From positions 62,001 through 126,000 of the forward strand of contig JAGQRH010000008.1 in assembly GCA_020425605.1 (NCBI GenBank): a DNA stretch of 64,000 bases, written 5' to 3'. Made by a program: the position numbers and the translations under genes. This DNA is from Planctomycetota bacterium (GTDB lineage: Bacteria; Planctomycetota; UBA8742; UBA2392). Below are positions 1 through 9,662 of the stretch, piece after piece. Numbering within the stretch: position 1 is the first letter of the stretch; each line of letters begins with the position of its first letter. The notes under the pieces are model-generated. The model made no database searches. It saw only the letters and a program-made list of their open reading frames with translations, and was not told the origin of the DNA.

Positions 1-1175
1 ACGACCCCAAGTCCGACGTTGCCGAGCTGACCAGCCGCCACCACGTCGGCCAGCGCAAGCCCGAGAAGGGCACCATGCCGAGCGTGTTCTACATCGACGG
101 CGACGTTGCCAGCCTCAACCCGGCCGCGACATCCATGCCCGAAACCACGATGTGGTCCAGCCAGAACCGCGGCGTCGGCCACAACGAAGGCAAGACCGGC
201 GACGCGACAGACCTGCTGGGCATTGTCCGCCGCGCACAGGCCACACGCGCGGAACGCAGCGATTCGCCTGAGCCCGTGCTCGACGGTTTGCTGCGTGAGA
301 TGGAAAAAGCCACGGGATCGTCCAAGGTACGCCGCGCCTACGACCAGCCGGACAAAGGCATCCAGTGGGGCTGGGAGGTCGCAGCCTATGTTGTCACCAA
401 GGCAGCCTCGGCAGGGCTGGCACTGGTGTGTGCACTGGCATTCATTCTGCCGATGGTGGGCGTAAGCATCCCGGCGCTGAATACGGCCAGCAGCCTGTAT
501 CAGGTAGGCCTGCCGATTGCTTCTCTCATCTTGCTTGCAATCACTGGGGGACTGCTGATCAAGGACCTCGATCAGCCACTGAGGTTCCTATACGTGCTCC
601 TTCGGCCGCACTGGACCAGCTGGCTGGTACGCGGCGGCTACATAATCACCGTAACCGGCGGCCTGACAACGCTTTGGCTCGCAAATGGGTTGTTTCTACA
701 TTCACTCTTCCTCTTTAACACTCTGGCGTGGCCGCTGGCGATCGCGTCGCTTGCCTGCGCCGGCTACACGGCATTCCTGTTCGGCCAGTGCAAGGGGCGC
801 GATTTCTGGCAGTCACCCGCGCTGCCGATTCACATGGTCAATCACGCGCCGCTGGTCGGCTTTGCGGTTTTAGCACTAATGGGCCGTGACGTGCGCTGGT
901 GGGTCTTCGCGTTCGCGGCGATCAACTTGGCAGTAGTGGCGTTCGAAATCTGGGGCAAGCACCCGAACGAAGACAGCGCCGCAACCGCGCACGACATGCA
1001 GCACGGGCGCGCGGGCAGCCTGTTCTGGTTCGGAGTGATCGGTATCGGCGGCGTATTGCCGCTGCTGCTGCTTGGCGTGAACGCGCCCTTCTCAGCAAGT
1101 CTGGCAATTCTGATCGGCCTGGCGATCACCGAGTATCTGTGGGTCTTCATCCCGCAGAAGAGGCCGAACAGTTAG
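1..1175 (+). CDS. Iron-sulfur/NrfD-type membrane anchor fusion (5' partial)
   Basis: The frame is open from base 3 with no stop before the first ATG at 75. The 24 residues before that ATG, plus those just after it (KPEKGTMPSVFYIDGD), look like the C-terminal tail of an NrfC/DmsB-type [4Fe-4S] ferredoxin subunit. The gene therefore probably begins upstream of the window, and the ATG at 75 is internal. A linker of about 90 residues leads to an NrfD/PsrC-type membrane domain with about eight hydrophobic segments. It carries the family motif around KDLDQPLRFLYVLLRPHWTS after the second segment, and the chain ends FIPQKRPNS. The protein would pass electrons between the quinone pool and the molybdopterin subunit that starts 7 bases downstream. 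Family membership of the membrane part is secure. The FeS fusion is inferred from the tail only, because its cysteine clusters lie outside the window. Confidence 0.8.
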   Translation, partial: DPKSDVAELTSRHHVGQRKPEKGTMPSVFYIDGDVASLNPAATSMPETTMWSSQNRGVGHNEGKTGDATDLLGIVRRAQATRAERSDSPEPVLDGLLREMEKATGSSKVRRAYDQPDKGIQWGWEVAAYVVTKAASAGLALVCALAFILPMVGVSIPALNTASSLYQVGLPIASLILLAITGGLLIKDLDQPLRFLYVLLRPHWTSWLVRGGYIITVTGGLTTLWLANGLFLHSLFLFNTLAWPLAIASLACAGYTAFLFGQCKGRDFWQSPALPIHMVNHAPLVGFAVLALMGRDVRWWVFAFAAINLAVVAFEIWGKHPNEDSAATAHDMQHGRAGSLFWFGVIGIGGVLPLLLLGVNAPFSASLAILIGLAITEYLWVFIPQKRPNS

Positions 1176-1182
1176 GCGCACC

Positions 1183-4020
1183 ATGGGCAAGGCAAAGATC
1201 AGCTTCATTGAAAAGATTGCGACCGCGCTGCGGATCATCCCTTCGCTGGGCGACGAGGGCATGCCGACTCGCATGGAACCGGGGATTCACTCCGCTCCGT
1301 TTCCGTTGAGTAGCTTCCCGCCGGTTGAGAAGTGGAACGACTGGGAAGAGCTCGACCCGCAAGCTTGGCCGGTACTCAAGAAGCGCAAGTACAGCATCGT
1401 GCCAACCACATGCTTCAACTGCGAAAGCGCCTGCGGTCTGCTGGCGTACGTTGACAAGGAATCGAACGAAGTTCGAAAGTTCGAGGGCAACCCGATGCAC
1501 CCGGGCTCGCGCGGGCGCAACTGCGCCAAGGGCCCGGCGACAAAGAACCAGCTCGATGACCCAGACCGCATCCTCTACCCACTCAAGCGCGCCGGAAAAC
1601 GCGGCGAGGGCAAATGGGAGCGCGTCACGTGGCAAGAGGCGCTGAAGGACATCGGCGGCAAAATCGGCGCCAGTTTCGACGCGGGGCGGCAAAACAACGT
1701 CGTGTATCACGTCGGCCGTCCCGGCCACGAAGGCTACATGGACCGCGTGCTGAAGGGCTGGGGCATTGATGGTCACAACTCACACACCACGATCTGCAGC
1801 GCGGGCGCGCGCCACGGCTATTCGCTGTGGATGAAGTCCGACCGGCCGAGCCCGGACCACGCCAACGCACGCGTGATCCTGCTGGTCAGTGCGCACCTCG
1901 AAAGCGGCCATTACTTCAACCCGCACGCCCAGCGCATCATGGAAGGCGTGATGGCGGGCGCAAAGCTGGTCACCCTTGACCCACGCCTGAGCAACACCGC
2001 CAGCATGTCGGACCTTTGGATTCCAACGCAACCGGGCAGCGAGGCGGCCGTGTTCCTTGCAATCGCGCGCCTGATGCTGCTGAACCGCACGTATGTTGAT
2101 GACCAGTTCAAGCACTGGACCAACTGGCGCGAGTTCCTGGCCGAGGAACACGCCGACAAGCCACAGGAGTGGAAGACCTTCATCGACGTGCTGCTCGATG
2201 AGTGGAAGGAGTTCACACCCGAGCGTGCGGCCGAAGAAGCCCGCGTGCCGGTGGAGCAGATCCAGCAGCTGTATGAAATAGTGATCAAGGCCGATCGCCG
2301 CCTTGCCGCGCACACCTGGCGCAGCGCGAGCATTGGCAACCTGGGCGGCTGGCAGGTCGCCCGCACGCTGGAGTTGCTGGTCGTGATGACCGGCAGCGTC
2401 GGCGGCATCGGCGGGACCATGCCGTCGAGCTGGAACAAGTTCAAGCCGGACTTCTTCGACAAGCCGCCGGCCGTGAAGTTCTGGAACAATCTGCACTTCC
2501 CCGACGAGTGGGGCGTCGCGCAGTACGAGATGTCGCAGTGCCTGCCGCACCTGCTGAAAGAGCGCGACGAGAAGATGGATGTGTACTTCACGCGCGTCTT
2601 CAACCCGGTGTGGACATACCCGGATGGCTTCAGCTGGATCGAGATGCTGCGCGACGAGAACCGCGTCGGCTGCCACGTCGCGTTGACGCCAACCTGGAAT
2701 GAGACGGCCTACTTTGCTGACTATGTACTGCCGATGGGCCACGCCAGCGAGCGCCACGACCTGAACAGCTACGAAGTCGACTCGGGCATGTGGATTGCGT
2801 TCCGGCAGCCGGTGCTGCGTGAGGTTGCGCGGCGCGAGGGCAAGATCGTCAACCGCACCTATGAGGTCAACCCCGGCGAAGTCTGGGAAGAGGACGAGTT
2901 CTGGATCGACCTGTCGTGGCAGATCGACCCGGACGGCAAGCGCGGCATCCGCAAGCATTTCGAGAGCCCGAATGATCCGTCAAAGCCTGTCAGCGTAGAT
3001 GAATACTACAGCTACATTTTCGACCGCGTCCCCGGCCTGCCCGAAGAAGCGTCGAAGCAGGGCACCACGCCGCTCGACTACATGAAGAAAATCGGCGCAT
3101 TCCGCGTGCATGAGCGCGTCTACAACCAGCACATGAAGGCGCTGGCTGAAGACGGCGCGCCGAACCAGTTCGGCACGATCGAGAAGGACGGCAAGCCCGT
3201 CGGAGTCGAGGTGAACGGCGAACGCTACGTCGGCTGGCCGACACCCACGCGCAAGCTGGAGATCTGGTCCAAGTCGATGAAGGACTTCGGCTGGCCGGAG
3301 CAGACCCTTCCGGGCTGGATCAAGAGCCACGTTCACCCGGATCACGCATACAGCAAGCCCAACGGCATGGTGCTGGTACCGACATTCCGCCTGCCGACAC
3401 TGATCCACACGCGGACAGGCGCAGCCAAGTGGCTGAACGAAATCAGCAACAACAACCCGCTCTGGATGCATCCCTCAGACATGAAGGCGCGTGGCCTGCG
3501 TAGCGGTGACCTCGTGCGCGTGAACACGGACATCGGCTACTTCGTCGATCGCGTCTGGGCAACCGAGGCCATCAAGCCCGGTATCGCCGCATGCTCACAC
3601 CACTTGGGTCGCTGGCGCCGCAAGCAGGATCCGGCCGGCAACCGCATGTCCAGCAGCACCGTCACGATCGAGGACGCCGACCGCAAGTTCACAATGAAGC
3701 GCACCAAAGGCGTCCATCCATTTGAGAGCAACGACCCGGACACCCAGCGCATCTTCTGGGAGGAAGGCGGCGTGCACCAGAACGCCGCATCGCCAATCCA
3801 CCCGGACCCGATCTCGGGCGCCAACTGCTGGCTGCAGAACGTGGTTGTAGAGCCCGCGCACGCCGGCGACCAGTACGGCGATGTCTACAGTGATCTCGAA
3901 AAGGCGCACGCGGTGTATCAGGAGTGGAAGGCCATGTGCCGGCCGATCAAGGATGGGAACCCGAAGCGGATCCCGTGGCTGAATCGCCCGTTAAGCCCGG
4001 ATCCGTCGGTCTGGACCTGA
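1183..4020 (+). CDS. Molybdopterin oxidoreductase catalytic subunit (SoeA/PsrA-like)
   Basis: A 945-residue enzyme of the DMSO-reductase superfamily. An N-terminal [4Fe-4S] site is visible as Cys77-x2-Cys80-x3-Cys84-x29-Cys114 (TTCFNCESACGLL ... GRNCAKG). The probable molybdenum-ligand region is HTTICSAGAR (Cys205 or Ser206), followed by the pterin-binding domains; the molydopterin-dinucleotide C-terminal domain starts near residue 720. No twin-arginine signal precedes the first cysteine cluster, so the subunit should stay in the cytoplasm. It starts 7 bases after the FeS/NrfD gene and must be co-transcribed with it. A TauE/SafE-family exporter lies convergently 3 bases beyond its stop. Known families with this layout and no Tat signal include the cytoplasmic sulfite dehydrogenase SoeABC. 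Thiosulfate, polysulfide, tetrathionate or arsenic substrates cannot be excluded from sequence alone. Confidence 0.85.
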   Translation: MGKAKISFIEKIATALRIIPSLGDEGMPTRMEPGIHSAPFPLSSFPPVEKWNDWEELDPQAWPVLKKRKYSIVPTTCFNCESACGLLAYVDKESNEVRKFEGNPMHPGSRGRNCAKGPATKNQLDDPDRILYPLKRAGKRGEGKWERVTWQEALKDIGGKIGASFDAGRQNNVVYHVGRPGHEGYMDRVLKGWGIDGHNSHTTICSAGARHGYSLWMKSDRPSPDHANARVILLVSAHLESGHYFNPHAQRIMEGVMAGAKLVTLDPRLSNTASMSDLWIPTQPGSEAAVFLAIARLMLLNRTYVDDQFKHWTNWREFLAEEHADKPQEWKTFIDVLLDEWKEFTPERAAEEARVPVEQIQQLYEIVIKADRRLAAHTWRSASIGNLGGWQVARTLELLVVMTGSVGGIGGTMPSSWNKFKPDFFDKPPAVKFWNNLHFPDEWGVAQYEMSQCLPHLLKERDEKMDVYFTRVFNPVWTYPDGFSWIEMLRDENRVGCHVALTPTWNETAYFADYVLPMGHASERHDLNSYEVDSGMWIAFRQPVLREVARREGKIVNRTYEVNPGEVWEEDEFWIDLSWQIDPDGKRGIRKHFESPNDPSKPVSVDEYYSYIFDRVPGLPEEASKQGTTPLDYMKKIGAFRVHERVYNQHMKALAEDGAPNQFGTIEKDGKPVGVEVNGERYVGWPTPTRKLEIWSKSMKDFGWPEQTLPGWIKSHVHPDHAYSKPNGMVLVPTFRLPTLIHTRTGAAKWLNEISNNNPLWMHPSDMKARGLRSGDLVRVNTDIGYFVDRVWATEAIKPGIAACSHHLGRWRRKQDPAGNRMSSSTVTIEDADRKFTMKRTKGVHPFESNDPDTQRIFWEEGGVHQNAASPIHPDPISGANCWLQNVVVEPAHAGDQYGDVYSDLEKAHAVYQEWKAMCRPIKDGNPKRIPWLNRPLSPDPSVWT

Positions 4021-4023
4021 TCC

Positions 4024-4899
4024 TTACTGGATTTTCTTCTCTCGACTCGACTTTGTCTCGCGCTGGATTGCCCTGGCGTCGATCAGCAGCTTTGCGCTCA
4101 TGATCGCCAGCAGCACGGCAAAGACAACGGTAAGGTAGTCCGCGTGCAAGACGTTCGCCGCCAGCACGCCGCCGATCGCGCAAACCAGTGACAGCGGCAG
4201 CAGCAGTGGCAAGCGCTTGAACTCTACGTTGCCCTTGTGCGCGTGCAGGAACGTCCCCCACGCGCTGATGGGCACGATCGCCGCGAGACTGGTTGCACGC
4301 GCGATGGCAAAGTGCGCCGATAGATCGCTATAGCCAATCGTCAGTGCCGGCACAATCACGATGCCGCCGCCAATGCCGAAAAGCGTCGAGGACACTCCTG
4401 CGACAAAACCGGTTACCAGCATGAAGACGATCGTCGTGGCCTGCTCCGGATCCGGCGATTCACCAATCAGGTGCGTGGCCTGCGGGATCAATCCCACCAT
4501 GCGTATCGCGACGAGCACCAAGAACACGGCAAGCACGTATCGGAACATTGCACGCGGAATGACCCGCAGCATCCAGCGCCCAACCGGCGCACCGGCGAGT
4601 GCCCCAGCCACCAGCAGTGCAACTTCGATCCAGAGGATATCGTCCGGCGCAGTGATGATCTGGACCACCATGCCGACCGTTACTACGGCCGTGATCAGCG
4701 CCAGGCTGGTCGCCACGCCGCGTTTCAGGCGCATGCCGCCCCATGCGCCGAGCAGCGGAACGAGCAGCGCACCACCGCCGATGCCCAGTAGCGTGCTTGC
4801 AAACGAGACAATGCCCGCGCCAATCACCAGTGGCACTTTGCGCACCGGCTTGACCACAATGGTCTCGTCCTGAGGAAGATATCGGCCGGAATCAGTCAT
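4024..4899 (-). CDS. TauE/SafE family sulfite/anion exporter
   Basis: A 291-residue integral membrane protein with about eight hydrophobic segments in two homologous halves. Each half carries the family signature: LLGIGGGALLVPLL...ATSLALI in the first, LFGIGGGIVIVPAL...ARATSLAAI in the second. Members export sulfite, sulfoacetate or other small organosulfur anions, though many are uncharacterised. Its stop is 3 bases from the stop of the molybdoenzyme on the other strand, so the two converge. Upstream on its own strand it follows the imuB-dnaE2 ORF by 62 bases and could be read through from that cassette. The neighbouring molybdenum enzyme suggests sulfite handling. The C-terminal tail is short, basic and presumably cytoplasmic. 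Confidence 0.88.
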   Translation of the reverse strand: MTDSGRYLPQDETIVVKPVRKVPLVIGAGIVSFASTLLGIGGGALLVPLLGAWGGMRLKRGVATSLALITAVVTVGMVVQIITAPDDILWIEVALLVAGALAGAPVGRWMLRVIPRAMFRYVLAVFLVLVAIRMVGLIPQATHLIGESPDPEQATTIVFMLVTGFVAGVSSTLFGIGGGIVIVPALTIGYSDLSAHFAIARATSLAAIVPISAWGTFLHAHKGNVEFKRLPLLLPLSLVCAIGGVLAANVLHADYLTVVFAVLLAIMSAKLLIDARAIQRETKSSREKKIQ

Positions 4900-4961
4900 G
4901 TCAGATAGAACGCACCGGAGAAGCCGTAGCTTTCATAGGGCGCAGTGCGTGCATGTCAACG

Positions 4962-7900
4962 TCAATGAAAGCGGCGCGACTTCTGCTTTGTGTCCGGGAG
5001 GTATTCGTCCAGCGATCGCACGCCGTCCACCTTTACGTGAATGACATCTCCCTGACGCTCCACAATTCCAGAGACAGCCAGATAGCGGCTGCCTAGCAGG
5101 ATCTTGCGGTTGGCTTCCATGAAGTCCTTGTAGACGATCAGGTTTGCCACGTCTGTTTCGTCCTCCAGCGTGATGAACGTGACGCCCCCCGCCGTCTGAG
5201 GGCGCTGGTAGGCATTGGCGAACCCGGCCACCTCAACTCGTTCCCCGGTCGTCATTTCTCGCAGCGCGTGCGTCGGGACAACTCCCTGCAGGTTAAGCGC
5301 ATCACGGAAGAAGCTCACAGGGTGTGCACGAAGTGACAGCCCGGTCGTCTGGTAGTCGGACGTGACATGTTCCTGATCGGTCACGAAAGGCAGGGGCACA
5401 GCAGGCTCCGGCGGGTCCAGTTGATCAAACAGCTGCGGCACGTGGCTGCTGGCCCCGCGCACCTCCCACAGGGCTTCGCGCCTCCCCAGCCCTAGCGAGC
5501 CGAATGCATCGGCGGCCGCCAGCAGGTGCAAGTCGCGCTGCAGGCGGCTCCGTTTCACGACGTCTCTGAGGCGACGCACAAGGTCGGGGACGTTCCTGAA
5601 TCGCCCGCCGTTGGCGCGGGCCGACTCAATCGCTTCGGCCGTTTCGCCGGACAAGCCCCGCACGACGCGCATGCCCAGCCGAAGTGCGGGTCCATCTGCA
5701 CCCCAGCCCTCGGGATGGTCATTACTGATTGGTGCGGGCGCATAAGCTCGCGTGCCTTCCAAGGTACAGTCCTCATCGCTCAGGTTGATGTCCACGCCGC
5801 GCACTTCGACCCCGTGGGCAACGGCGTCACGAACGAGCGCCGACACCGGGTAGAACCCCATCGGCTGCGAATTGATCAGCGCAGCCGTGAGCGCGGCCGG
5901 ATAGAAACGCTTGAGGTAGCACGTCACGAACGTAATCAGCGCGAAGCTTGCGGCGTGAGATTCCGGGAAGCCGTATTCACCGAAGCCGGAAATCTGCTGG
6001 AACACTCGCTCGGCATAGTCTCTCGAGATGCCCTTGGCCGTCATACCGTCAATCAAACGCTTGTGGTGCCGCTCCATGGAGCCTACGCGTCGCCATCCCC
6101 CCATGTCGCGGCGCAGCTGATCCGCCTCGCCGGGAGTGTATCCGCCGGCAACCACGGCAATCTGCATCGCCTGTTCCTGAAACAGGGGCACGCCAAACGT
6201 CTTGCCCAGGACTTGCCGCAGCGGCTCATATGGATACACGACGTCTTCTTCACCGCTTCTGCGTCGCAGATAAGGGTGAACCATGCCGCCCTGGATTGGC
6301 CCGGGGCGAACAATGGCAACTTCAATGACAAGGTCGTAGAACTCGCGCGGCTTCAGTCGCGGGAGCATCGACATCTGCGCGCGCGACTCGACCTGGAAGG
6401 TGCCGATCGCGTCGGCCTTGTGCAGCATGCCGTAGATCGCTTTCGCTTCGGCTGTCTCGCCGCGGCCTTCCGGGTCGGAATCAAAGACGCTCACAAAATC
6501 CAGCTCTCCGCCGCCGGCCTGCTCGATCAGGTCAAAGGCCTTGTGGCACGCGGTCAGCATACCGAGGCTGAGGCAGTCCACCTTGAGAATACCGAGCGCG
6601 TCGATGTCGTCCTTGTTCCATTCAATGACGGTGCGGTCTTCCATCGCCGCATTCTCGATCGGCACGAGTTCATCAAGCCGCCCGCGTGTGATGACGAACC
6701 CGCCAACGTGCTGCGAAAGGTGCCGGGGGTAGTCTCGCAAGTACTCCATGGTTCGCATGGTCAGTGCTACCCGCGAGTCCTGAGAGTCGAGACCCGCCTC
6801 CTTGAGCATGTCCGCGAGACCTTCCGCGCTGTCCCACCATTGAATGCTCTTGGATAGGCGATCCACCTGGTCGAGCGACAGCCCACACGCCTTGCCGACA
6901 TCGCGGACCAGGCTGCGCGTGCGATAGCAGATCGTCGTCGCCGTGATGCCCGTGCGATGGCGCCCATACTTGTTGTAGATGTACTGGAGTACTTCCTCGC
7001 GTCGTTCGTGCTCGAAGTCGATGTCGATGTCCGGCGGCTCGTTGCGCTCGCGGCTCAGGAAGCGCTCGAAGACAAGGTTCACCCTCATCGGGTCAACAGA
7101 CGTGACCCCCAGACAGAAGCAGACGGAGCTGTTGGCAGCACTACCGCGCCCCTGGCACAGGATGTTCTGGCCACGCGCAAACTTGACAATGTCGTACACC
7201 GTCAGGAAATAGGCCGCGTATTTGAGTTCCTGGATCAGCCCGAGTTCGCGCTTCAGCACCTCTCGAACCTTCTCGGGAACGCCATCCGGATAGCGACACT
7301 TCGCGCCTGCCCATGTTTCCTGCTCGAGATATTCCTGCATCGTCGAGCCGGCAGGCACGACTTCGTCGGGATACTCATAGCGAAGCTCGTCCATGCTGAA
7401 GTTGCACGCGTCGGCAATCTCGACAGAGCGCGCCAGCAGATCCAACTGGTCTGGAAACAACGCCGCCATCTCGGCCGGGCGTTTCAGTCGCCGCTCCGCA
7501 TTTTGAAACACGGAGCCGTGAGCCTCATCGAGCGTGATGCCCTCGCGAATGCAGGTCTGGACATCTTGGACGAACTTTTGTGTCTCTTCATGCCAATGCG
7601 TGTCGTTGACAACCACGGCGGATATCTGCAGCGAACTGGCGAGTCTCAGGATCGCGTCTGCGCGTGCGCCGTCGGCAGCCTCACTATGATGGCTGACGGC
7701 CAGCGACAGCTGATCACCGAACACTTCTCGTAAGACACCCAGCGTCCCGGACGGCGCGGCGTCCGCATTCAATACCACGCAGTGAACGTCTGAGCTGAAC
7801 TCCGGCACGTCGGCGAGGTGGAGATTGCATCGGCCCTTTTGGGCGGCCATCTTGCCCTTGGTGAGCAGGCGGCAGATATGGCCATAGCCCTTGCGGTTCA

Positions 7901-9662
7901 TGGCGTAAAGGCAGATGTCCGGGCCGTCGATGAGGGGAATGCGGGTGCCCACGATCAGCTTGACGCCGTACTGTTTCGCGTACACATGCGCACGGACTAT
8001 TCCCGCCATCGAATGCAGGTCGGTGATTGCGAGCGCGTGCAGGCCCCGTTCCGCCGCTGTCTTGAACAGTTGCTCGGCCGTGCTGGCGCCGCGGAGGAAG
8101 CTGAAGTTGCTGAAACAGACCAACTCCGCGTATGGCGGTGCGGCCTTCATGTCACACGCCTGCTGCTGCGTCACACCGCAACCGGAGAATGCTCGGAACT
8201 CGTCACGGAAACTTGCGAGTTCTTTCGGCACCCACCACGCCCCCGGGATGAAACTGATCCAGTGGCGCGAGCCATCCGGCGCTTCGACGGTGAAGTGGTC
8301 TGTCGACTCTTCAAGCGTAAGCCGCTCCGGCCCGAGCACGACGCGTATGGCGCCGTCATAGCCGCTGAAGTCCCACCAGGACGGCAACTCGTTCAGCTCG
8401 CATTCAATCGACACATACCGGCTGCGGTCAATCTGTTCGGGACGGCCGGGAGTCGGCGAGCGATCTGCGCTCTGCTCTTTCGATTGAAAAGGCACGTAGC
8501 GGAAACTGTGTTTCGGGAGCGGATTGTCCGTCAGCACGGCGCGGGCGACCTGGTCTCCGCCAAGCCGGCCGGTTAACTCATCCAGCAGCCTAAGGAAGTC
8601 TCCGCTTGCGACCGCGTCGGGCTTGAACAGGTCGCGCTGCTGAAGTTGCAGTGGCTCGTGCGAAGGCACGATCAGCTCGAATGCTTCGAACCAGCGTTCC
8701 CCACGATCCAGCTTGTCGAAGCGCGAAGTCAGAAGCGTTGCCAGACCCTTGGCGTCGCCCGTGGCCCTTGCCGTGTCGAGACTGAACGTCAGGTCCTCTC
8801 CGTCGGTGCAGACAAAACGCGCCTCGAGGCGCCTTGCACCAGATGCGGCCGCGGTCAGTCGTTCCGACATGAACGTCGCGGCCTGCCGGAGGATGAACAA
8901 GAGCGACGTGTACTGGTTGGTCGGCCCCGTGAAGTCGAGCCGTTCGCGCACGTGCTCGAGCGGCTTCCAGACTTCGAAGTCCTCATCCAGCTCTCCCCGC
9001 AGCTGGCGCAGGCGCGTGACCAGCTCATCGCCGAACCGATGCGGCAGTGTGTTCTGCGGCAAGGCGAGCAGCTCGCCAATGAGGGTAACGCCGAGGTCGC
9101 CGAGTTCACGTGCGGTGCGATCGGCCAAGCGCAGGGCCTGCAACGGCAAGTCGACGAACACTTCGTCGCCGTGACCGGACATCGTCTGTGCCGCCTCACG
9201 CGTCATGGCGAGCGTCAATGCGGCCGTGGCATTGTCGGCCGTGGCCATGTGGGACTCGAAGCCCAGTCTTTGCAGCCCGCCTGCGACCTTGGCCATCAGG
9301 GCTTCTTCGCTGCCGTGAAGACGCTCACTGCCGCTGATGTCCAGCAGCAGAACGTTAGGCCGCCATAGCCGGATGTCGGGCGTGTATGCGTAGGCGAACG
9401 CGGCCAGCGACTCGAGGGTCCGGGCCTCGGCCTCGTCGTCCTGGAACGCAACCTCCAGCTTGGGAAACAGTGCCCGCGCCTGCGCGAGCGTCATGCCTTC
9501 ACGAATGCCTGCACGCCACGCGCTGCGGGTGACGCCGGTCAGCACCAGCGTGTTGCTGCGGCGGATGACGACCGCAAGCTCAGGCTCCTGCGGCGTGTCG
9601 AGGCTCCGCGTCAAGCGCTCTGTGCGGAACCACGGCAGCGCCACGCACAGCACCCGTGCCAT
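4962..9662 (-). CDS. imuB-dnaE2: ImuB-DnaE2 fusion: inactive Y-family polymerase joined to error-prone DNA polymerase III alpha
   Basis: One uninterrupted ORF of about 1,566 residues. The start is taken at 9662 (MARVLCVALPWFRTE) because GAGGT sits 6 bases upstream; the frame also opens at 9701, and residues here are numbered from there. Residues 14-517 are ImuB: a Y-family fold with LLLDISGSERLHG where active polymerases have SIDE, a helix-hairpin-helix region and a clamp-binding-like QQRDLF at 354-359. Residues 518-1579 are DnaE2: PHP domain opening with YAELVCFSNFSFLRGAS, polymerase motifs CQGRGSAANS and PPDIDIDF (Asp891/893/895), QHVGGFVI, and a C-terminal OB fold. DnaE2 normally is a separate protein of about 1,050 residues. 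The 5' end overlaps imuA by 83 bases. Expected role: translesion synthesis and induced mutagenesis, with ImuB bringing DnaE2 to the clamp. Confidence 0.9.
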   Translation of the reverse strand: MARVLCVALPWFRTERLTRSLDTPQEPELAVVIRRSNTLVLTGVTRSAWRAGIREGMTLAQARALFPKLEVAFQDDEAEARTLESLAAFAYAYTPDIRLWRPNVLLLDISGSERLHGSEEALMAKVAGGLQRLGFESHMATADNATAALTLAMTREAAQTMSGHGDEVFVDLPLQALRLADRTARELGDLGVTLIGELLALPQNTLPHRFGDELVTRLRQLRGELDEDFEVWKPLEHVRERLDFTGPTNQYTSLLFILRQAATFMSERLTAAASGARRLEARFVCTDGEDLTFSLDTARATGDAKGLATLLTSRFDKLDRGERWFEAFELIVPSHEPLQLQQRDLFKPDAVASGDFLRLLDELTGRLGGDQVARAVLTDNPLPKHSFRYVPFQSKEQSADRSPTPGRPEQIDRSRYVSIECELNELPSWWDFSGYDGAIRVVLGPERLTLEESTDHFTVEAPDGSRHWISFIPGAWWVPKELASFRDEFRAFSGCGVTQQQACDMKAAPPYAELVCFSNFSFLRGASTAEQLFKTAAERGLHALAITDLHSMAGIVRAHVYAKQYGVKLIVGTRIPLIDGPDICLYAMNRKGYGHICRLLTKGKMAAQKGRCNLHLADVPEFSSDVHCVVLNADAAPSGTLGVLREVFGDQLSLAVSHHSEAADGARADAILRLASSLQISAVVVNDTHWHEETQKFVQDVQTCIREGITLDEAHGSVFQNAERRLKRPAEMAALFPDQLDLLARSVEIADACNFSMDELRYEYPDEVVPAGSTMQEYLEQETWAGAKCRYPDGVPEKVREVLKRELGLIQELKYAAYFLTVYDIVKFARGQNILCQGRGSAANSSVCFCLGVTSVDPMRVNLVFERFLSRERNEPPDIDIDFEHERREEVLQYIYNKYGRHRTGITATTICYRTRSLVRDVGKACGLSLDQVDRLSKSIQWWDSAEGLADMLKEAGLDSQDSRVALTMRTMEYLRDYPRHLSQHVGGFVITRGRLDELVPIENAAMEDRTVIEWNKDDIDALGILKVDCLSLGMLTACHKAFDLIEQAGGGELDFVSVFDSDPEGRGETAEAKAIYGMLHKADAIGTFQVESRAQMSMLPRLKPREFYDLVIEVAIVRPGPIQGGMVHPYLRRRSGEEDVVYPYEPLRQVLGKTFGVPLFQEQAMQIAVVAGGYTPGEADQLRRDMGGWRRVGSMERHHKRLIDGMTAKGISRDYAERVFQQISGFGEYGFPESHAASFALITFVTCYLKRFYPAALTAALINSQPMGFYPVSALVRDAVAHGVEVRGVDINLSDEDCTLEGTRAYAPAPISNDHPEGWGADGPALRLGMRVVRGLSGETAEAIESARANGGRFRNVPDLVRRLRDVVKRSRLQRDLHLLAAADAFGSLGLGRREALWEVRGASSHVPQLFDQLDPPEPAVPLPFVTDQEHVTSDYQTTGLSLRAHPVSFFRDALNLQGVVPTHALREMTTGERVEVAGFANAYQRPQTAGGVTFITLEDETDVANLIVYKDFMEANRKILLGSRYLAVSGIVERQGDVIHVKVDGVRSLDEYLPDTKQKSRRFH

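Noticed and set aside
1780..2958. 392-codon open frame on the minus strand
   Set aside because: Antisense shadow of the molybdoenzyme gene, which carries clear motifs.
5526..6857. 443-codon open frame on the plus strand
   Set aside because: Antisense to the DnaE2 part; composition follows the high-GC third-position shadow and no protein family is visible.
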